DNA from: Chloroflexi bacterium RBG_16_60_22
Lineage (GTDB): Bacteria > Chloroflexota > Dehalococcoidia > Dehalococcoidales > RBG-16-60-22
Length of the DNA stretch: 7,283 bases
NCBI GenBank assembly: GCA_001796935.1
Contig: MGNX01000048.1
Span: 1 to 7,283, forward strand
Direction: 5' to 3'
This document shows, one piece after another, positions 6,220 through 7,283 of the stretch. The notes under the pieces are model-generated. The model ran no database searches. It was not told the origin of the DNA and worked only from the letters and a program-made list of their open reading frames with translations. Position numbers and translations under genes: made by a program. Position 1 is the first letter of the stretch; every line of letters begins with the position of its first letter.

Positions 6220-6227
6220 CCAGAGGA

Positions 6228-6264
6228 GGGGTAAGGTGGCTGGGCTATTTGTCTACCTCACCCC
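6228..6264. repeat. Imperfect inverted repeat GGGGTAAGGT / ACCTCACCCC
   Basis: Ten-base arms at 6228-6237 and 6255-6264 match in nine positions, with a 17-base loop. It adjoins the hairpin at 6200-6219 and the longer inverted repeat at 6270. Confidence 0.55.
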
Positions 6265-6269
6265 CTGTG

Positions 6270-6329
6270 TCCCCCTCTCCAACCAGCTACACTGTGCTAA
6301 CCTTTAAATAATCTGGTTGGAGAGGGGGA
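6270..6329. repeat. 17-bp perfect inverted repeat, 26-base spacer
   Basis: The left arm (6270-6286, core CCCCCTCTCCAACCAG) and right arm (6313-6329, core CTGGTTGGAGAGGGGG) are perfectly complementary. The spacer is AT-rich and carries no T-run after the right arm, so this is not a standard terminator. It resembles the ends of a miniature inverted-repeat element. Confidence 0.8.
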
Positions 6330-6338
6330 TAAATTATT

Positions 6339-6360
6339 AAGAGGGGCTGCCGCCCCTCTT
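6339..6360. repeat. Hairpin AAGAGGGGC-TGCC-GCCCCTCTT
   Basis: Perfect 9-bp arms with a 4-base loop. There is no U-tract on either strand; AAATTATTA lies on the left side. A stable structured element, function unknown. Confidence 0.75.
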
Positions 6361-6366
6361 CGCGGC

Positions 6367-6389
6367 TACTCCCCTCGGGGGGAAGAGTA
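6367..6389. repeat. Imperfect hairpin TACTCCCC / GGGG-AAG-AGTA
   Basis: TACTCCCC (6367-6374) pairs with GGGG (6379-6382) and AGTA (6386-6389) with a 3-base bulge and a TCGG loop. It lies directly between the neighbouring hairpins. Confidence 0.4.
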
Positions 6390-6471
6390 AAATCCCCCTT
6401 TTTCAAAGGGGGACAACGCTTCACAGACGGTGGGTCGTCTCCCTTTCGTAAAGGGAGATTGAGAGGGATTT
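6390..6471. repeat. MITE-like element with AAATCCC/GGGATTT ends and two internal hairpins
   Basis: The ends AAATCCC (6390-6396) and GGGATTT (6465-6471) are inverted repeats. Inside are TCCCCCTTT-TTC-AAAGGGGGA (6393-6413) and TCTCCCTTT-CGT-AAAGGGAGA (6438-6458), each with 9-bp perfect arms. Read from its own end, the right arm (AAATCCC..., then TCTCCCTTTACGAAAGGGAGA) resembles the left, so the element is an imperfect inverted repeat of about 82 bp. No transposase or target duplication is clear. Confidence 0.65.
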
Positions 6472-6479
6472 CTCAGTGC

Positions 6480-6547
6480 CCTAAGCCCCCGATGCCCCGG
6501 GGGCGGTCAGGGTGGGAATAGGTAACACCCGAGGGGATGGGCTTAGG
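6480..6547. repeat. Branched inverted-repeat element (9-bp outer stem, two inner hairpins)
   Basis: CCTAAGCCC (6480-6488) pairs with GGGCTTAGG (6539-6547). Inside, GCCCC-G-GGGGC (6494-6504) and GGGTG...CACCC (6510-6514 with 6526-6530) can form two hairpins, giving a three-way junction. It lies just upstream of the yjbQ promoter, so it is more likely a DNA repeat than part of that mRNA. Confidence 0.6.
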
Positions 6548-6563
6548 AGAAAGGTAAATCGTG

Positions 6564-6592
6564 TTGCCATACACAAGGGCAGGGTGTAGGAT
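6564..6592 (+). promoter_or_regulatory. Candidate yjbQ promoter
   Basis: TTGCCA (6564-6569) and TAGGAT (6587-6592) are 17 bases apart. The -10 is imperfect (4 of 6). The predicted start near 6599 gives a leader of about 25 nt with an AGGGGTG ribosome site, similar to the other genes here. Confidence 0.45.
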
Positions 6593-6623
6593 AATAACGA
6601 TAATCTCCGTTCAGGGGTGCGCT

Positions 6624-7022
6624 TTGATTCATAGACTTGACATAAAAACAGGCTCGCGGGTGGAGTTCCAGGATGTTACCGCCACAGTCAGGGAAATCGT
6701 CGGGGGGAGCGGGGTGAAGAACGGCGTCTGCTACGTTTTCGTGCCGCACACCACGGCCGCGGTGATGGTCAGCGAGCACGCCGACCCCTCCGTGGTCGAG
6801 GACATCGCCGCGCAGCTGGAGTTGATGGCGCCGCAGCATGACAGGTACCGGCACCGGGAGGGCAACTCGCCGGCTCATATCAAGGCTAGCCTCATCGGCG
6901 ACTCCGGGATGCTGTTCATCGAGGACGGCAAGCTGGTGCTGGGGACGTGGCAGGGCGTCTTCTTCTGCGAGTTCGACGGCCCGCGGAGTCGGCACCTGCT
7001 GGTCAAGGTCGTGCCCGGTTAG
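6624..7022 (+). CDS. yjbQ: YjbQ / UPF0047 family protein (annotated elsewhere as secondary thiamine-phosphate synthase)
   Basis: A 132-residue cytosolic protein of the YjbQ family, whose E. coli member has been reported to show weak thiamine-phosphate synthase activity; the true role remains unclear. Family signatures are VFVPHTTAAVMVSEHADPSV (38-57), HREGNSPAHIKASLIG (77-92), and GKLVLGTWQGVFFCEFDGP (102-120) followed by RSRHLLVKV. The conserved histidines (His42, His85), Glu51 and the GTWQ motif suggest an intact active or metal site. The start is TTG at 6624 with AGGGGTG (6613-6619) upstream, which gives the family's usual N-terminus. An earlier GTG at 6561 also has a Shine-Dalgarno-like AGGAGAAAGG, but it adds 21 residues unlike the family and would contain the promoter. 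It converges on the small ORF at 7027-7104. Confidence 0.92.
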   Translation: MIHRLDIKTGSRVEFQDVTATVREIVGGSGVKNGVCYVFVPHTTAAVMVSEHADPSVVEDIAAQLELMAPQHDRYRHREGNSPAHIKASLIGDSGMLFIEDGKLVLGTWQGVFFCEFDGPRSRHLLVKVVPG

Positions 7023-7026
7023 CGAC

Positions 7027-7104
7027 TCAGCGGAAAATAAGCCGGTAGGCCATCACGTCGAGCATTCCGTGTAACCAGGCCAGTAAGTCCTTCAGGAAGA
7101 CCAT
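7027..7104 (-). CDS. Candidate 25-residue small protein, amphipathic
   Basis: An ATG at 7104-7102 opens 25 codons to a TGA at 7029-7027. GGAG lies exactly eight bases upstream, a very good ribosome-binding arrangement. The peptide begins MVFLKDLLAWLHG and ends AYRLIFR; leucine, valine and aromatic residues recur every three to four positions between Lys, Asp, His and Arg, as in a short amphipathic membrane-surface helix. It starts 27 bases after the zinc-ribbon stop on the same strand, so it may be its operon partner. It is too short for family recognition and could be chance; the ribosome site and tight packing between genes are the main support. Confidence 0.45.
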   Translation of the reverse strand: MVFLKDLLAWLHGMLDVMAYRLIFR

Positions 7105-7131
7105 CTGACTGACTCCGCCGACGGTGACCCT

Positions 7132-7283
7132 TTAAAAGTCCTGTCCCGGCCGGGCTATCCGGTAGAGCCCGCAGTAACGGCAGCGACTGTAGCGCTGCCG
7201 GACACGGTAGAGTCCTTTCCGTCCGCACCGGGGGCAGAAGCCGAACTTCAGGGTGCGGCCGGTTTTTTCCGTTTTTACGGCTT
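7132..7283 (-). CDS. C-terminal part of a small zinc-ribbon protein (cut by window edge)
   Basis: A minus-strand frame enters at the window edge and ends at TAA (7134-7132); 49 residues plus two edge bases are visible, with no start codon seen. Two knuckles, FCPRCGRKGLY and RCRYCGLYR, give CxxC-x14-CxxC, a typical zinc ribbon. The surroundings are Arg/Lys-rich (GRKGLYRVRQRYSRCRYCG), which suggests nucleic acid contact, and the tail is ARPGQDF. Such short proteins are usually rRNA-, tRNA- or DNA-binding, or partners of larger enzymes, but no specific family is recognised. The total length is unknown. It lies upstream of the candidate small ORF. Confidence 0.85.
   Translation of the reverse strand, partial: AVKTEKTGRTLKFGFCPRCGRKGLYRVRQRYSRCRYCGLYRIARPGQDF

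Larger units (their letters stand above)
6131..6623. other. 493-base gene-free region rich in inverted repeats
   Basis: No convincing coding frame is seen here. From left to right it holds the cupin leader and promoter (6131-about 6187), a tight hairpin (6200-6219), an imperfect inverted repeat (6228-6264), a 17-bp-arm inverted repeat (6270-6329), two short hairpins (6339-6360, 6367-6389), a MITE-like element (6390-6471), a branched inverted-repeat element (6480-6547) and the yjbQ promoter and leader (6564-6623). Confidence 0.8.

Noticed and set aside
6200..6547. CRISPR array
   Set aside because: The repeats are inverted and differ from one another; there are no regularly spaced direct repeats or cas genes.
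6561..6623. GTG start for yjbQ at 6561
   Set aside because: It has a fair ribosome site, but the 21-residue extension is outside the family's usual N-terminus and would contain the candidate promoter; kept only as an alternative.
7019..7228. 69-codon minus-strand frame near the right edge
   Set aside because: It overlaps the zinc-ribbon frame out of register; the zinc-ribbon frame has paired CxxC motifs and the other has no recognisable feature.

Overview
This window looks like a piece of core chromosome from a GC-rich bacterium with sigma-70-type promoters. Three features suggest a Gram-positive-type or Chloroflexota (Dehalococcoidia-like) anaerobe: PurF carries all four cysteines of the oxygen-sensitive [4Fe-4S] type, DAHP synthase is the short Thermotoga/Bacillus-like type I-beta enzyme, and lexA has a GAAC-N4-GTTC SOS box. 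The taxonomic call is inference. I see no phage, plasmid, transposase, CRISPR, tRNA or rRNA gene.

Layout from left to right: a gene cut by the left edge (minus, 1-327, possibly related to M29 aminopeptidase/NicX-type proteins) stands back to back with ilvE (plus, 495-1412). A shared control region holds two good promoters and a 15-bp palindrome. ilvE converges on lexA (minus, 1421-2062), which has a strong promoter and a LexA box at its predicted transcription start. Upstream of lexA is a REP-like inverted repeat. Then come purF (minus, 2268-3695), an alpha/beta hydrolase (minus, 3785-4537), a type I-beta DAHP synthase (minus, 4569-5585) and a small cupin protein (minus, 5705-6130). A gene-free stretch of about 490 bases follows (6131-6623), much of it made of inverted repeats. 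It leads into a YjbQ-family gene (plus, 6624-7022). That gene converges on a possible 25-residue small ORF (minus, 7027-7104), which lies just downstream of a zinc-ribbon protein gene cut by the right edge (minus, 7132-7283).

The recognisable genes are housekeeping: branched-chain amino acids (ilvE), the first step of purine synthesis (purF), the first step of the shikimate pathway (DAHP synthase), SOS control (lexA) and a possible link to thiamine phosphate metabolism (YjbQ). Most have their own promoter and short leader, so this is a string of separate units rather than one operon. The DAHP synthase-hydrolase pair (31-base gap) and the zinc-ribbon-small ORF pair are the likely co-transcribed exceptions. 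At least three genes (purF, hydrolase, yjbQ) appear to start with TTG.

I do not see a clear undescribed biological system. The items most worth a second look are the inverted-repeat island at 6200-6547, the small ORF at 7027-7104, and the palindrome in the promoter of the left-edge gene.
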